Origin: JAVVEH01 sp032251435 | GTDB taxonomy: Bacteria; Verrucomicrobiota; Lentisphaeria; Oligosphaerales; MVZH01 | Direction of reading: 5' to 3' | Length of the DNA stretch: 64,000 nt | Assembly (NCBI GenBank): GCA_032251435.1 | Contig: JAVVEH010000001.1 | Coordinates: 124,001-188,000, forward strand | Shown here: piece after piece, positions 8,380-17,429 of the stretch | Numbering within the stretch: the first letter of the stretch is position 1 | How the letters are laid out: the number at the start of each line of letters is the position of its first letter | Program-made: the position numbers and the translations under genes | Notes under the pieces: model-generated | The model's database searches: none | Told to the model about the DNA's origin: nothing | What the model saw: only the letters and a program-made list of their open reading frames with translations

Positions 8380-8537
8380 CTGTGGGGGATGCAAAGCCGG
8401 GTCAGCCCACCTTTTTTGCATTTGGCATTGCCTTCAAAGCCATCTATCCAGTCTTAAAACCATACTTGACAGGCCCTCGATTCTTTCGACCAACTCCCTG
8501 CCGCTGTCACGCGCTCCGACACTTTCCCGCGGAAAAC

Positions 8538-9332
8538 TCACATAACGGCGGAAAGCGACTTGACCAAGCTCACCGCGTCGGCCAGCGCCTGCTGGCGGCT
8601 GTCACTCTCGGCGATCGTTTTGATCAACTTACTGCCGACCACGACACCATCCACATACTTCGCGATCATCGCGGCCTGATCCGGGCGCGACACACCGAAA
8701 CCGGCGACGACCGGGACAGTGCTTGCCGCCTTCACCGTTTCCAGATGATCGGCCAGATCCGCCGGCAGTTCCGTCCGGGCGCCGGTCACACCGGTCACGG
8801 TGATATAATACACGAATCCTTTGGCCCGGCTGACCAGATCCCGCGCCCGCTCCCTGGGCGTGGTGGGGGCCAGAAGTGTGATTTTATACACATCACGGGC
8901 TTCCATAGCCGGCAGCAACTCCTCTTCCTCCTCAGGCGGGACATCCACCACCAGCCAACCGTCAAGACCGCACTCCGCGGAGTCCGCGGCGAGCTTGTCC
9001 ACCCCGTATTGAAGCAAGACATTGTAATAACTGAACAACACAAAAGCCGCCTCGCAACCCGCTTCACGCACGCGTTTGACCATCGCCAGTATCTTGGGCA
9101 AGGTCACGCCGGCGGCCAAAGCCCGTTGGCTGGCCGCTTGAATCGTCGGCCCGTCCGCCATGGGATCTGAAAACGGCACCCCGATTTCGACAATGTCCGC
9201 GCCGGCCGCGACGATAGCCGGAATCAAGGCTTCGGTGAACGCCAGATCGGGATCACCGGCGCTGACAAACATCACCAGGGTTTTACGGCCCTTGGCGGCG
9301 TTCTCACTAAATATTTTGTCTAGTCTATTCAT
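8538..9332 (-). CDS. trpA: Tryptophan synthase alpha subunit
   Basis: A 264-residue TIM barrel that cleaves indole-3-glycerol phosphate to indole, which is channelled to TrpB. The catalytic glutamate and aspartate are in IVEIGVPFSDPMADGP near residues 47-62. VDVPPEE, YYITVTGVTG (loop 6 region), VAGFGVS and DGVVVGSKL (phosphate site) follow in family order. It is the last gene of trpEGDCFBA, 94 bases after trpB. No clear T-tract terminator follows it before the RHS remnant. Confidence 0.97.
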   Translation of the reverse strand: MNRLDKIFSENAAKGRKTLVMFVSAGDPDLAFTEALIPAIVAAGADIVEIGVPFSDPMADGPTIQAASQRALAAGVTLPKILAMVKRVREAGCEAAFVLFSYYNVLLQYGVDKLAADSAECGLDGWLVVDVPPEEEEELLPAMEARDVYKITLLAPTTPRERARDLVSRAKGFVYYITVTGVTGARTELPADLADHLETVKAASTVPVVAGFGVSRPDQAAMIAKYVDGVVVGSKLIKTIAESDSRQQALADAVSLVKSLSAVM

Positions 9333-9426
9333 GGGTGTTCCTGCGATAAAAAAACCAGTGGTCCGGGTGACGCGGATGACCGCGTTGACTTGGGTTCGTC
9401 CCCCCCCCCGACAGCGGCGGACGTTG

Positions 9427-10605
9427 TCACATGTTCAAGACATTCAAAACCGTCTGCATGTCTTTATCCCCGCGGCCGGAGAGGTTGACAATCACACTGT
9501 CCTCCGGGGATAATTTCGCCGCCCGCGCCATCGCCGCGGACACCGCGTGGGCGGACTCCAAAGCCGGGATAATCCCTTCCAACCGGCACAACAGTTGAAA
9601 AGCCGCCAATGCCTCACCGTCCGTGACGGCGCAATACTCGGCGGCGCCGGTATCATGAAAATGGGCGTGTTCCGGGCCCACACCCGGATAATCCAAGCCG
9701 GCGGAAATGGAGTGCGTCGGCAGGATCTGGCCATCCTCGTTCTGTAAAAGATACGTTTTGTTGCCGTGCAAAACACCGACCCGGCCCCCGAGGATGCTGG
9801 CGGAATGCCGACCGGTCTCAATCCCCTCCCCCGCGGCTTCCGCGCCGATGAGTTTCACCCCGGGATCATCGACAAAACCCGCGAAAATACCCATGGCGTT
9901 GCTGCCACCGCCAATGCAGGCGATGACTTCGACCGGCAGTTTGCCTTCTTTTTCCAAAATCTGCCGACGGCTCTCACGGCCAATAACCGCTTGAAATTCA
10001 CGCACCATTTCCGGGTAAGGATGGGGCCCCGCCACGGTGCCGATCACGTAAAAGGTGTCTTCGACAGTGGTCACCCAATTGCGCAACGCCTCATTCATCG
10101 CGTCTTTCAGTGTCCCGGCACCGCTTTTCACGGGCACGACTGACGCGCCCAGAAGCTTCATACGCTGGACATTCGGCGCCTGCCGTTCAATATCCTCAGC
10201 GCCCATGAACACCTCGCATGTCATGCCGAACAAGGCCGCCACTGTCGCGGTGGCCACGCCATGCATGCCCGCGCCGGTTTCGGCGATCAAGCGCCGCTTG
10301 CCCATTCGCCTCGCCAGCAAGGCCTGTCCCAAGGTGTTATTCACTTTGTGAGCGCCGGTATGATTCAGGTCTTCACGCTTGAGATATATTTTCGCTCCTC
10401 CCGCTTCCTCTGTCAAGCGGGCGGCGAAATACAAGGGTGTTTCCCGACCGACATAATCCTTCAGCAATTGCCGGAACTCGGCTTGAAACACCGCGTCGGT
10501 CTTCGCCGCCTCATAGGCGGCTTCAAGCTCAGTCAACGCGGGCATCAGCGTCTCCGCCACATATTGGCCGCCGTAGATGCCGTAATGTCCTTTTTTAGTC
10601 ATCAT
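9427..10605 (-). CDS. trpB: Tryptophan synthase beta subunit
   Basis: A 392-residue PLP enzyme condensing indole with serine to tryptophan. The PLP lysine lies in HTGAHKVNN near residue 85. The active-site ETGAG stretch, the PLP-phosphate loop GGGSNAMG and the C-terminal VNLSGRGDKD are all present. The residue after ETGAG is Met instead of the E. coli Gln, a substitution also seen in other TrpB1 enzymes. The ATG overlaps the trpF stop by four bases (10602-10605), so translation is coupled. The length fits TrpB1. Confidence 0.97.
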   Translation of the reverse strand: MMTKKGHYGIYGGQYVAETLMPALTELEAAYEAAKTDAVFQAEFRQLLKDYVGRETPLYFAARLTEEAGGAKIYLKREDLNHTGAHKVNNTLGQALLARRMGKRRLIAETGAGMHGVATATVAALFGMTCEVFMGAEDIERQAPNVQRMKLLGASVVPVKSGAGTLKDAMNEALRNWVTTVEDTFYVIGTVAGPHPYPEMVREFQAVIGRESRRQILEKEGKLPVEVIACIGGGSNAMGIFAGFVDDPGVKLIGAEAAGEGIETGRHSASILGGRVGVLHGNKTYLLQNEDGQILPTHSISAGLDYPGVGPEHAHFHDTGAAEYCAVTDGEALAAFQLLCRLEGIIPALESAHAVSAAMARAAKLSPEDSVIVNLSGRGDKDMQTVLNVLNM

Positions 10606-11228
10606 AAATCCTTCATGTCTTTTACGACTCCAAACAGCGCGTCAAGTTTCCGCGTGTCTTTACGGCCCGGAGAGGCCTCGACCCCGCTGCCTATATCGAT
10701 CACCGCCGGCTTCACGGCCGCCGCGGCCGCCGCGATATTTTCCGCGGTGATTCCTCCCGCCAGGACGATTGGCCGGCGACCGCTCAGCCGCGCCGCCAGA
10801 TCCCAGTCGCATACTTTTCCCGTGCCCCCCCGCTGTCCCGGCAGCATCGTGTCCGCCAGAATCGCCGCGGCGGGAAATTCCGCGGCCGCCGCGACATCCG
10901 CCGCGGTCATCAAATGCCAGGCCTTCCAGACACGCCCGGCGCCAATCACCGCCACGTCAGCAGCCGTCTCATCGCCGCATAATTGCGCGATGTCCAGGCC
11001 GCAGACATGTAATGTTTTGACCACCTGATCCGCCGACGTATCCACAAACACACCGACTTTCAGAATGTCAGCCGGCACATGAGCGACCATCCCCTTGGCC
11101 GCTTCCGGGGTCACAAAACGCGGCGATGTCTCCGCGAAAATAAATCCCAGATAATCCGCGCCGCGCCGTGCGGCGGCCAACGCGTCCTCCAGATTGGTGA
11201 TTCCGCAAATTTTAACTTTCGGCCTCAT
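10602..11228 (-). CDS. trpF: Phosphoribosylanthranilate isomerase
   Basis: A 208-residue TIM-barrel isomerase performing the Amadori rearrangement of PRA to CdRP. The N-terminal VKICGITNLEDA carries the catalytic cysteine. GADYLGFIFA, VGVFVD, QLCGDE, LADT and the phosphate-binding VLAGGITAEN and DIGSGVEASPG follow. It is a stand-alone trpF, not fused to trpC. It overlaps both neighbours by four bases (ATGA), the signature of translational coupling. Confidence 0.95.
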   Translation of the reverse strand: MRPKVKICGITNLEDALAAARRGADYLGFIFAETSPRFVTPEAAKGMVAHVPADILKVGVFVDTSADQVVKTLHVCGLDIAQLCGDETAADVAVIGAGRVWKAWHLMTAADVAAAAEFPAAAILADTMLPGQRGGTGKVCDWDLAARLSGRRPIVLAGGITAENIAAAAAAVKPAVIDIGSGVEASPGRKDTRKLDALFGVVKDMKDL

Positions 11229-12022
11229 GGGTTCATCGCTCCCAGCAGTTTTCTCAACGCCCGGCCCGGCCGCGGATCCCGCATCAGGTGTTCGCCCACC
11301 AGAAAAGCGTCGGCGCCGGCGTCACCCAGCATGACAATGTTTTCCCGGGAATCGACACCGCTTTCCGCCACCCGCACCCGTTCCGGGGGGATGAGCCCCA
11401 TCATGCGCCGCGTGGTGCCCAGATCGACGTTGAACGTTTTCAAATCACGGCTGTTCACCCCGACGATCGGCGCGGGTGTGGCCAAAACCATATCCAGCTC
11501 CGCCTGGTTGTGGACCTCTGACAGAACCCCGAGACCAAGATCGAGAGCGGTGTCCAACAAGTCCTTAAACAGGATCGGTTCCAAGGCGGCGGCGATCAAT
11601 AAAATGGCGTCCGCCCCGTTCGCGCGGGCTTCCAAAATCTGATATTCATCAATGGTGAAGTCTTTGCGGATAATCGGAATATCCACCGCTCGCCGCGCCA
11701 GACGAAGATTGTCCAGGCTGCCTTGAAAATACTGTTCATCCGTTAGAACGGACAAGGCCGCGGCCCCCGCCGCCGCCAGTTCTTCCGCCAGTTGGGCGGG
11801 AGCGAAATGGTCCCGGATCACCCCTTTTGAGGGCGACGCCTTTTTTAACTCAGCGATGACATTCGGCGGCGCTCCGGAACCTTTGGCCCGCAAGGCGCCG
11901 GCGAAATCGCGCGGCCGGGGGCTCTGACTGGCCAGCACCGCCATCCGGGCGCTGGACACCGCCTTCTTGGCGGCGGCCAGCTCTTCGCGTTTGGTGTCAA
12001 TAATGGTGTCTAAAATAGTCAT
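11225..12022 (-). CDS. trpC: Indole-3-glycerol-phosphate synthase
   Basis: A 265-residue TIM-barrel enzyme closing the indole ring from CdRP. Conserved segments are VIAELKKASPSKGVI (catalytic lysine region), LSVLTDEQYFQGSL, IIRKDF, ILLIA, VGVNSRDLKTF, VAESGVDS and FLVGEHLM. The ATG at 12022 is chosen; an in-frame TTG four codons upstream is possible. It overlaps trpF by four bases and follows trpD by 37 bases. Confidence 0.96.
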   Translation of the reverse strand: MTILDTIIDTKREELAAAKKAVSSARMAVLASQSPRPRDFAGALRAKGSGAPPNVIAELKKASPSKGVIRDHFAPAQLAEELAAAGAAALSVLTDEQYFQGSLDNLRLARRAVDIPIIRKDFTIDEYQILEARANGADAILLIAAALEPILFKDLLDTALDLGLGVLSEVHNQAELDMVLATPAPIVGVNSRDLKTFNVDLGTTRRMMGLIPPERVRVAESGVDSRENIVMLGDAGADAFLVGEHLMRDPRPGRALRKLLGAMNP

Positions 12023-12059
12023 AGGCGTGATCAATCGTGTCCACGGAACTCAGACTTGG

Positions 12060-13067
12060 TCAGCTTGTTTCCCGGATTAGTATGTCCAGTTTCTCCAACG
12101 CCGCGCCGGAATCGATGGACTGACGGGCCAACGCCAGTCCCTCTTCCAGCGTGTCCGCTTTTTCCCCCGCGACAATCCCCGCGGCCGCGTTGAGCAACAC
12201 CACATCCCGCTTCGCTCCCGTCTCGCCGCGGAGCACATTGCCCAAGATCACCGCGTTCTCATGAGCGTCCCCCCCGGCCAGTTCCCGCTCATCGTATGTT
12301 TTACCCAGTAACATCTCCGGCGACAGCTCGTATGTTTTGACCAGACCGTCGCGCAATTCGCTCACCCGGGTCGGAGCGGTCACGCTGATTTCGTCCAATC
12401 CGTCATTACCGTGGACCACAAACGCCCGTCGGCAGCCCAGTTCTTTCAAGGCGTCAGCAAACATCTCGGTCAACGCCGGCGCGAACACGCCAAGCACTTG
12501 GCCGGTGGCGTTCGCCGGATTGGTCAAAGGGCCGAGCATATTGAAAATCGTCCGGATGCCCAGTTCCCGGCGGGGGCCAATCGCGTATTTCATGGCCGGG
12601 TGCATGCACGGCGCGAACAAAAAGGCGATCCCGAACTCCTGTAAACATTGTTCCATCACGTACGGTTCCGCGTCAATAGCGACACCCAGCGCCTGCAGCA
12701 CATCCGCTGAGCCGCATTGACTGGACACCGCCCGATTGCCGTGTTTGGCGACGGGAATGCCCGCCCCGGCCACCACAAAAGCGGTTGTGGTCGAAATGTT
12801 AAACGTGCTCATGCCGTCCCCGCCAGTGCCGCAGGTGTCGACCACTGACCGGGCGCCGGCGTCAATATAGGTGGCGTGACGGCGCATGGAGGCGGCCGCG
12901 CCGGCCACTTCCTCAACGGTCTCGCCTTTCATCCGCAAAGCGGTGATAAATCCCGCCACCTGCGCGGGTGTCGCCTCCCCGCCCATGATGACATTCATCG
13001 CTTCCACCGTTTCCTGGCTGCTTAAATCATGACCGGAAACAACTTTGGCAATCAGTTCTTTTATCAT
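12060..13067 (-). CDS. trpD: Anthranilate phosphoribosyltransferase
   Basis: A 335-residue enzyme transferring phosphoribose from PRPP to anthranilate. The PRPP-binding VDTCGTGGDGMSTFNIST is at about residues 78-95, with KHGNRAVSSQCGSAD just after. Further conserved parts are FNMLGPLTNPA, HGNDGLDEIS and the C-terminal LLNAAAG. The start overlaps the trpG stop by four bases (13064-13067). Stand-alone; no trpG fusion. Confidence 0.97.
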   Translation of the reverse strand: MIKELIAKVVSGHDLSSQETVEAMNVIMGGEATPAQVAGFITALRMKGETVEEVAGAAASMRRHATYIDAGARSVVDTCGTGGDGMSTFNISTTTAFVVAGAGIPVAKHGNRAVSSQCGSADVLQALGVAIDAEPYVMEQCLQEFGIAFLFAPCMHPAMKYAIGPRRELGIRTIFNMLGPLTNPANATGQVLGVFAPALTEMFADALKELGCRRAFVVHGNDGLDEISVTAPTRVSELRDGLVKTYELSPEMLLGKTYDERELAGGDAHENAVILGNVLRGETGAKRDVVLLNAAAGIVAGEKADTLEEGLALARQSIDSGAALEKLDILIRETS

Positions 13068-13645
13068 CTCACCAACTCCTTAATATTCAAAAAATTTCCC
13101 AGCAGCCGTTTGCCGGCGGGGGTCAGGATGGATTCAGGATGGAATTGCACCCCCATGGACAGATGCTCCCGATGCCGGATGCCCATGATTTCGCCGTCAT
13201 CTTCCGCCCGGGCGGAGATGTCAAAACACGGTGGAAGACTGCTTTCCTCCGCCGCCAGGGAATGGTAGCGGGTCACCGTCATGGGCGATTTTATGTTGCT
13301 GAACAGCCCTTTGCCATCATGCTCAATCTTGCTCACTTTCCCATGCATCAATTTTTTGGCGCTGACAATGGCGCCGCCAAACGCCGCGGCTAGACTTTGA
13401 TGCCCGAGGCAGACACCTAAAATCGGCACCTTCCCGCTCATCGCTTGAATCAAGGGCACCGAAATACCCGCTTCCGCCGGCGAACATGGTCCGGGTGAAA
13501 TCAGGATGTGATCCGGCGCCATCGCCGCGACCTCGTCCACTGTCACCACGTCATTCCGGCGGACCACGACATCCGCGCCCATGGCCTGCAAGTACTGAAC
13601 TAAATTAAAGGTGAATGAATCGTAATTATCCAAGACAAAAATCAT
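13064..13645 (-). CDS. trpG: Anthranilate synthase component II (glutamine amidotransferase)
   Basis: A 193-residue class I amidotransferase that feeds ammonia to TrpE. It starts with the canonical MIFVLDNYDSFTFNLVQYL. The catalytic cysteine is in GVCLGHQSLAAAFGG near residue 80, and the His/Glu pair is in VQFHPESI near 170. The ATG at 13645 has GGGAG seven bases upstream and matches the family start. An upstream ATG at 13660 is possible, and the much longer open frame above it is the antisense-frame shadow of trpE. It lies 22 bases after trpE. Confidence 0.96.
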   Translation of the reverse strand: MIFVLDNYDSFTFNLVQYLQAMGADVVVRRNDVVTVDEVAAMAPDHILISPGPCSPAEAGISVPLIQAMSGKVPILGVCLGHQSLAAAFGGAIVSAKKLMHGKVSKIEHDGKGLFSNIKSPMTVTRYHSLAAEESSLPPCFDISARAEDDGEIMGIRHREHLSMGVQFHPESILTPAGKRLLGNFLNIKELVR

Positions 13646-13667
13646 CGCGCGCTCCCGCATAACAATA

Positions 13668-15146
13668 TTAGTTATCCATCGCCTCAAAATTCCGGGCCGC
13701 CAAGGCCAGAGCCCGCCGCATGCCTGAAGCCTTGTGACACGTCTCATCATATTCCGTTTCCGGAACCGAGTCCGCGACAATCCCCGCGCCGGCTTGAACT
13801 GACACCTGGTCACCATCAATTTCCAAAGTGCGGATGGTAATCGCCATATCCATATTGCCATCGTAGCCGATATACCCGACGGCGCCACCGTAAGCGCCGC
13901 GTGGGCGCGGTTCGAGTTCATGGATAATTTCCATGGCCCGGACCTTCGGGGCGCCGGACAAGGTGCCGGCTGGAAAGGTGGCCTTGATCAGATCAAAGGC
14001 GTCTTTATCCGGCGATAATTCAGATTGAACATGGGAAACAATGTGCATGACATGACTATAGCGTTCAATCGTCATAAAATCACGGACCTGAACGCTGCCG
14101 GGAACGGCGACCCGCCCGAGATCATTCCGTCCCAAGTCCACCAGCATCACATGTTCCGCCCGCTCTTTCTCATCAGCCAGCAACTCGTCCGCCAACCGCC
14201 GGTCCTCTTGCTCGGTGGCGCCCCGGGGCCGTGTCCCGGCAATGGGACGCAGTTCGGCCTTATTGCCCGTGAGCCGCACCATCACTTCCGGCGAACTTCC
14301 CACCAGAATCCGTTTGTCAAACTTCATGAAAAAGGTGTAGGGCGAGGGATTAATCAACCGCAAGGCGCGGTACAGTTGGACGGGGGCCACCGTCAACGCG
14401 GTGCTGAACCGCTGGCTCAGCACAACTTGGATAATGTCGCCAGCCACAATGTAATCCTTGGCCCGGCGGACCGCGTCGCAAAAATCCCCGCGGGTGACAT
14501 TGGACACCATCGCTGGAACGGTCCCGTCACCGGCGGCCGATGACAACACCGGACGGGGGCTTTTCAGCCGCCGTTCAACCGCCTTGATCCGCTTGCACGC
14601 GTCATGATAGGCGTGGTCAACCGACTCGGTGTCAGCCAACCGGGCGCAGGCCACAACGTTGATGGTGTGCCGGACATTGTCAAATATAATCAAATCATCC
14701 GCTTGCATGAAACACGTGGGCGAGTTGACCTCGCCCTTTGGCTCAGGTAAACGCTCGAACTCGTTGACGGTCTCATAACTGACTGAGCCGACCATGCCGC
14801 CGAAAAACCGGGGCAGCCCGGGAATGGAAACCGGGCGCGTCGAGGCCATCACCTCCCGTACCTCACTGAAAGAAGTCAGCCTCACCTGACGCGGGCCGCC
14901 CGGAGTCTCCGGCAACCCCCTGTCACCGACCGTGTAAATAACATCCGGATTCACCCCGACAAACGAATACCGACCCCAGCGTTCCCCTCCCTCAATACTC
15001 TCCAGTAAGAACACATAATCATCCTCAGCGAACCGGGTCAACACCGAGACGGGTGTCTCCAGATCGGCCAAATGCTCACGACACACCGGCACCAGATTCC
15101 CTTTACGGCTCAACGCCCGGAATTCGTCTAAACTCGGATAAAACAT
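13668..15146 (-). CDS. trpE: Anthranilate synthase component I
   Basis: A 492-residue chorismate-utilising enzyme making anthranilate. The N-terminal half has the tryptophan feedback-site motif LLESIEGG. The C-terminal half carries the catalytic signatures GDIIQVVLSQRF, NPSPYTFFMKF, PIAGTRPRG, DLGRNDLGRV, TFPAGTLSGAPKVRAMEII and QAGAGIVADS. The ATG at 15146 is chosen: it has GGAG about nine bases upstream and fits the family start; an upstream frame to 15224 has no family match. First gene of trpEGDCFBA. Confidence 0.97.
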   Translation of the reverse strand: MFYPSLDEFRALSRKGNLVPVCREHLADLETPVSVLTRFAEDDYVFLLESIEGGERWGRYSFVGVNPDVIYTVGDRGLPETPGGPRQVRLTSFSEVREVMASTRPVSIPGLPRFFGGMVGSVSYETVNEFERLPEPKGEVNSPTCFMQADDLIIFDNVRHTINVVACARLADTESVDHAYHDACKRIKAVERRLKSPRPVLSSAAGDGTVPAMVSNVTRGDFCDAVRRAKDYIVAGDIIQVVLSQRFSTALTVAPVQLYRALRLINPSPYTFFMKFDKRILVGSSPEVMVRLTGNKAELRPIAGTRPRGATEQEDRRLADELLADEKERAEHVMLVDLGRNDLGRVAVPGSVQVRDFMTIERYSHVMHIVSHVQSELSPDKDAFDLIKATFPAGTLSGAPKVRAMEIIHELEPRPRGAYGGAVGYIGYDGNMDMAITIRTLEIDGDQVSVQAGAGIVADSVPETEYDETCHKASGMRRALALAARNFEAMDN

Positions 15147-15179
15147 ACAATCAACTCCATCACTGAAAAGTGGGCGGTC

Positions 15180-15208
15180 AAAAAAACACCGGCTTTGAGT
15201 TAGTGTTT
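15180..15208 (-). terminator. Weak attenuator-like hairpin in the trp leader
   Basis: On the minus strand AAACACT (15202-15208) can pair with GGTGTTT (15184-15190), followed by a run of Ts, between the putative trp promoter and the trpE ATG. The stem is short and AT-rich and there is no leader peptide with Trp codons, so attenuation is only a possibility. Confidence 0.2.
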
Positions 15209-15212
15209 CGAT

Positions 15213-15240
15213 ACAATAGAACAAAAGCGGGCGTTTGCAA
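15213..15240 (-). promoter_or_regulatory. Probable trp operon promoter
   Basis: Minus-strand TTGCAA (15235-15240) and TATTGT (15213-15218) lie 16 bases apart, about 60 bases before the trpE ATG. The spacing matches other promoters in this window. Confidence 0.35.
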
Positions 15241-15422
15241 CCCCCCGCGTGATGTTTTTTAAAAAAAATCTCAACACCCCGTTATGCGGAACGCTTCCAG
15301 CCGCCGCGGTGGATGTCATTCCGCGGGCTGAGTTGCCTGATCGGTTCATGGTTTTAAAGTCAATCCATGCTATATTCGCGCTTTTTCTTCCCGCGACCAG
15401 TAACCCAGCAGTGAGTTCTCTG

Positions 15423-17429
15423 ATGTCCACCCCTGTTTTTCCTCCGCTTGACCAATCCTTTAAAAGCGCCCAAGCCAGCTTTAACGGCACCAGCCTGACC
15501 ATCACGAGTGGGAAAACAACCCGGCGCTGGACGTGGACAGGCCGGGGCTTCCTGACAACACAAGTCAGCGATGACACAGGTATGGTATGGACGCTTGACC
15601 AACGGGGTGACCGGGATGCCGACTGGTTATTGCCTGTTTGTTTTGACGCGAACCCGTCAGCGGTTCCAGTTTCCATGGAAGCGAACGTATCCAATGATGA
15701 AGGGTTCACCAGCGACCATCTCGCAGTCACCGCGGAAATGACCTATCCAACCGCCAAACTGAGCCTGCGCTTCACTGTCTGGGCCTATCCGGACGCGCCG
15801 GGATTGAGGACATCCCTCCATATCAGGGCTCTGGACGGATTTTCCTGGGACCCCCACATCGGGAACCGGGAACGCTCTCAAAAAGCCCGGGAAATCGCTT
15901 TTATGGATCGTGGCTACCAGCGGCATGACGTTCTGCCGCTGGAGGTCGATCGTGTTAATCGACGCCTGATAGGCTATTACAGTGATACCCAGAATCGGAA
16001 TGATCCCGGCTTGAACTTGCTCTTGGAACGCGTGGAAAAGCACCCCCTCACTCATCCTCGAATTTGTGAATGGGCCAACGCGGTGTGTCTGGAGACTGAC
16101 TCGAGGGGAATTGCTTTACTCAAAGAGTCCCACGCCTGCATCAATACAAAGGGAGCAGATACAGGGGTATTTGCCCTTCTTCCCGACCATGGACTTGAAA
16201 GTCATGGCTGGGGAATTAAGCCTGGCGACATCGATGAACAATGGCGTCCAGCCTGGGCAACCTGGTGCCTGGTTTATGCGGCTGACACACTGTCCCGACA
16301 GCGGGCCTTTAAGCAATTTGACCGCCTGCGCTATCCGCTGACATCCAGAGATATCTATATTCAAGCCAACACCTGGGGCAGTTCGCAAACCTTCCTAGAG
16401 CATCGTGAAGCCGCCGGTGAGGCCAATGTCCTGAACGAAATCGACAGTTGCGCGGACCTGGGCATTGATGTTCTACAGATCGATGATGGTTGGCAGGGGA
16501 ATGACTACTCCCAATGGTCTCCTTGTCCTGAACGCTATCCGGAAGGGTGGAAGAACGTTCGCCGGAAAGCCGCTGAAAAACATGTTGATCTGGGCTTGTG
16601 GATGGCCGCGGTGCCGCCAAGTGAAGAAGATATCCTGCGCAATGTCAAAGAAGGAAACTTCCGGTCATTTAAACTCGACTTTGCCGTCTTAAAGAATCGA
16701 AAAGAAATCGATGCATTGATGGGAAAAGTAAGGTCGGTTATCAAGCAATGTAATCATGAGTTACGGGTGAATTGGGATTTAACCGAAGTTTGTCCCCGCT
16801 ACGGCTATTATTTTGCCCGGGAGTTCGGCTGTGTTTATCTGGAAAACAGAAAAGCGGCCTGGCCCCGCAGTGTGACCTACCGTCCGGGAGTTGTGCTTAA
16901 AGACCTCTGGGAAGTCGCCCATTATTGCAATCTGCTTAAATTCCAGGGGTCGATTCAGAATATTGACATGACTGATCCCACGTATTCCGATGCCGCCGCG
17001 TACAATCACGCGTATTGCGTGGCGATCACCTTGATGAGCAGTCCCTTGTTTTTCTGTGAAACCCATTTTTACACTCGGGCCGCCCGCGACGAGATACGGC
17101 CCATTCTCAAAGCCTATAAATCGGCGCGGGAGGAGCTGTTCACCGGCATTATTTTCCCGATCGGGGATCACCCGGACGGCACGAGTTGGTCAGGATTTGA
17201 TTGTCAATTGCCTGGTGGAGACGGGTTTCTCACCTTGTTCCGCGAGCCCTGGAACGAGGAGACGGCTCACCGCTTCCACCTGCCTCAACTGGCGGGAAAA
17301 ACAATCATTATCGACGATCTGCTAAGAAAGACAAGCCGGGGTGTTGAAGTCGGGACAGCCGGGACCATTGAGTTTCAGCTTTCGGCACCGGCGGATTTTC
17401 TTTTCCTTCGCTACCGGGAAAGCCGTTGA
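15423..17429 (+). CDS. GH36-like alpha-galactosidase family protein
   Basis: A 668-residue glycoside hydrolase of clan D. An N-terminal beta-sandwich of about 300 residues is followed by the catalytic barrel with ANTWGSSQ, VLQIDDGWQ, LGLWMAAVPPS and the nucleophile region SFKLDFAVL (GH36 KxD type), then a C-terminal beta domain. It likely hydrolyses alpha-galactosides such as raffinose or melibiose; the substrate is not certain. Start: the ATG at 15423 is preferred because a TATATT hexamer at 15371-15376 could be its -10. An upstream ATG at 15348 would add a hydrophobic, signal-peptide-like stretch. The gene overlaps the convergent cyclase gene by 19 bases at its 3' end. No sugar transporter is adjacent. 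Confidence 0.78.
   Translation: MSTPVFPPLDQSFKSAQASFNGTSLTITSGKTTRRWTWTGRGFLTTQVSDDTGMVWTLDQRGDRDADWLLPVCFDANPSAVPVSMEANVSNDEGFTSDHLAVTAEMTYPTAKLSLRFTVWAYPDAPGLRTSLHIRALDGFSWDPHIGNRERSQKAREIAFMDRGYQRHDVLPLEVDRVNRRLIGYYSDTQNRNDPGLNLLLERVEKHPLTHPRICEWANAVCLETDSRGIALLKESHACINTKGADTGVFALLPDHGLESHGWGIKPGDIDEQWRPAWATWCLVYAADTLSRQRAFKQFDRLRYPLTSRDIYIQANTWGSSQTFLEHREAAGEANVLNEIDSCADLGIDVLQIDDGWQGNDYSQWSPCPERYPEGWKNVRRKAAEKHVDLGLWMAAVPPSEEDILRNVKEGNFRSFKLDFAVLKNRKEIDALMGKVRSVIKQCNHELRVNWDLTEVCPRYGYYFAREFGCVYLENRKAAWPRSVTYRPGVVLKDLWEVAHYCNLLKFQGSIQNIDMTDPTYSDAAAYNHAYCVAITLMSSPLFFCETHFYTRAARDEIRPILKAYKSAREELFTGIIFPIGDHPDGTSWSGFDCQLPGGDGFLTLFREPWNEETAHRFHLPQLAGKTIIIDDLLRKTSRGVEVGTAGTIEFQLSAPADFLFLRYRESR

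Noticed and set aside
8380..9170. Long plus-strand frame running through trpA
   Set aside because: It is the antisense shadow of trpA, with no start signal or recognisable protein.
13646..13921. Long in-frame extension upstream of trpG
   Set aside because: It lies antiparallel in frame to trpE coding sequence, lacks family character, and the ATG at 13645 has a Shine-Dalgarno and matches TrpG starts.
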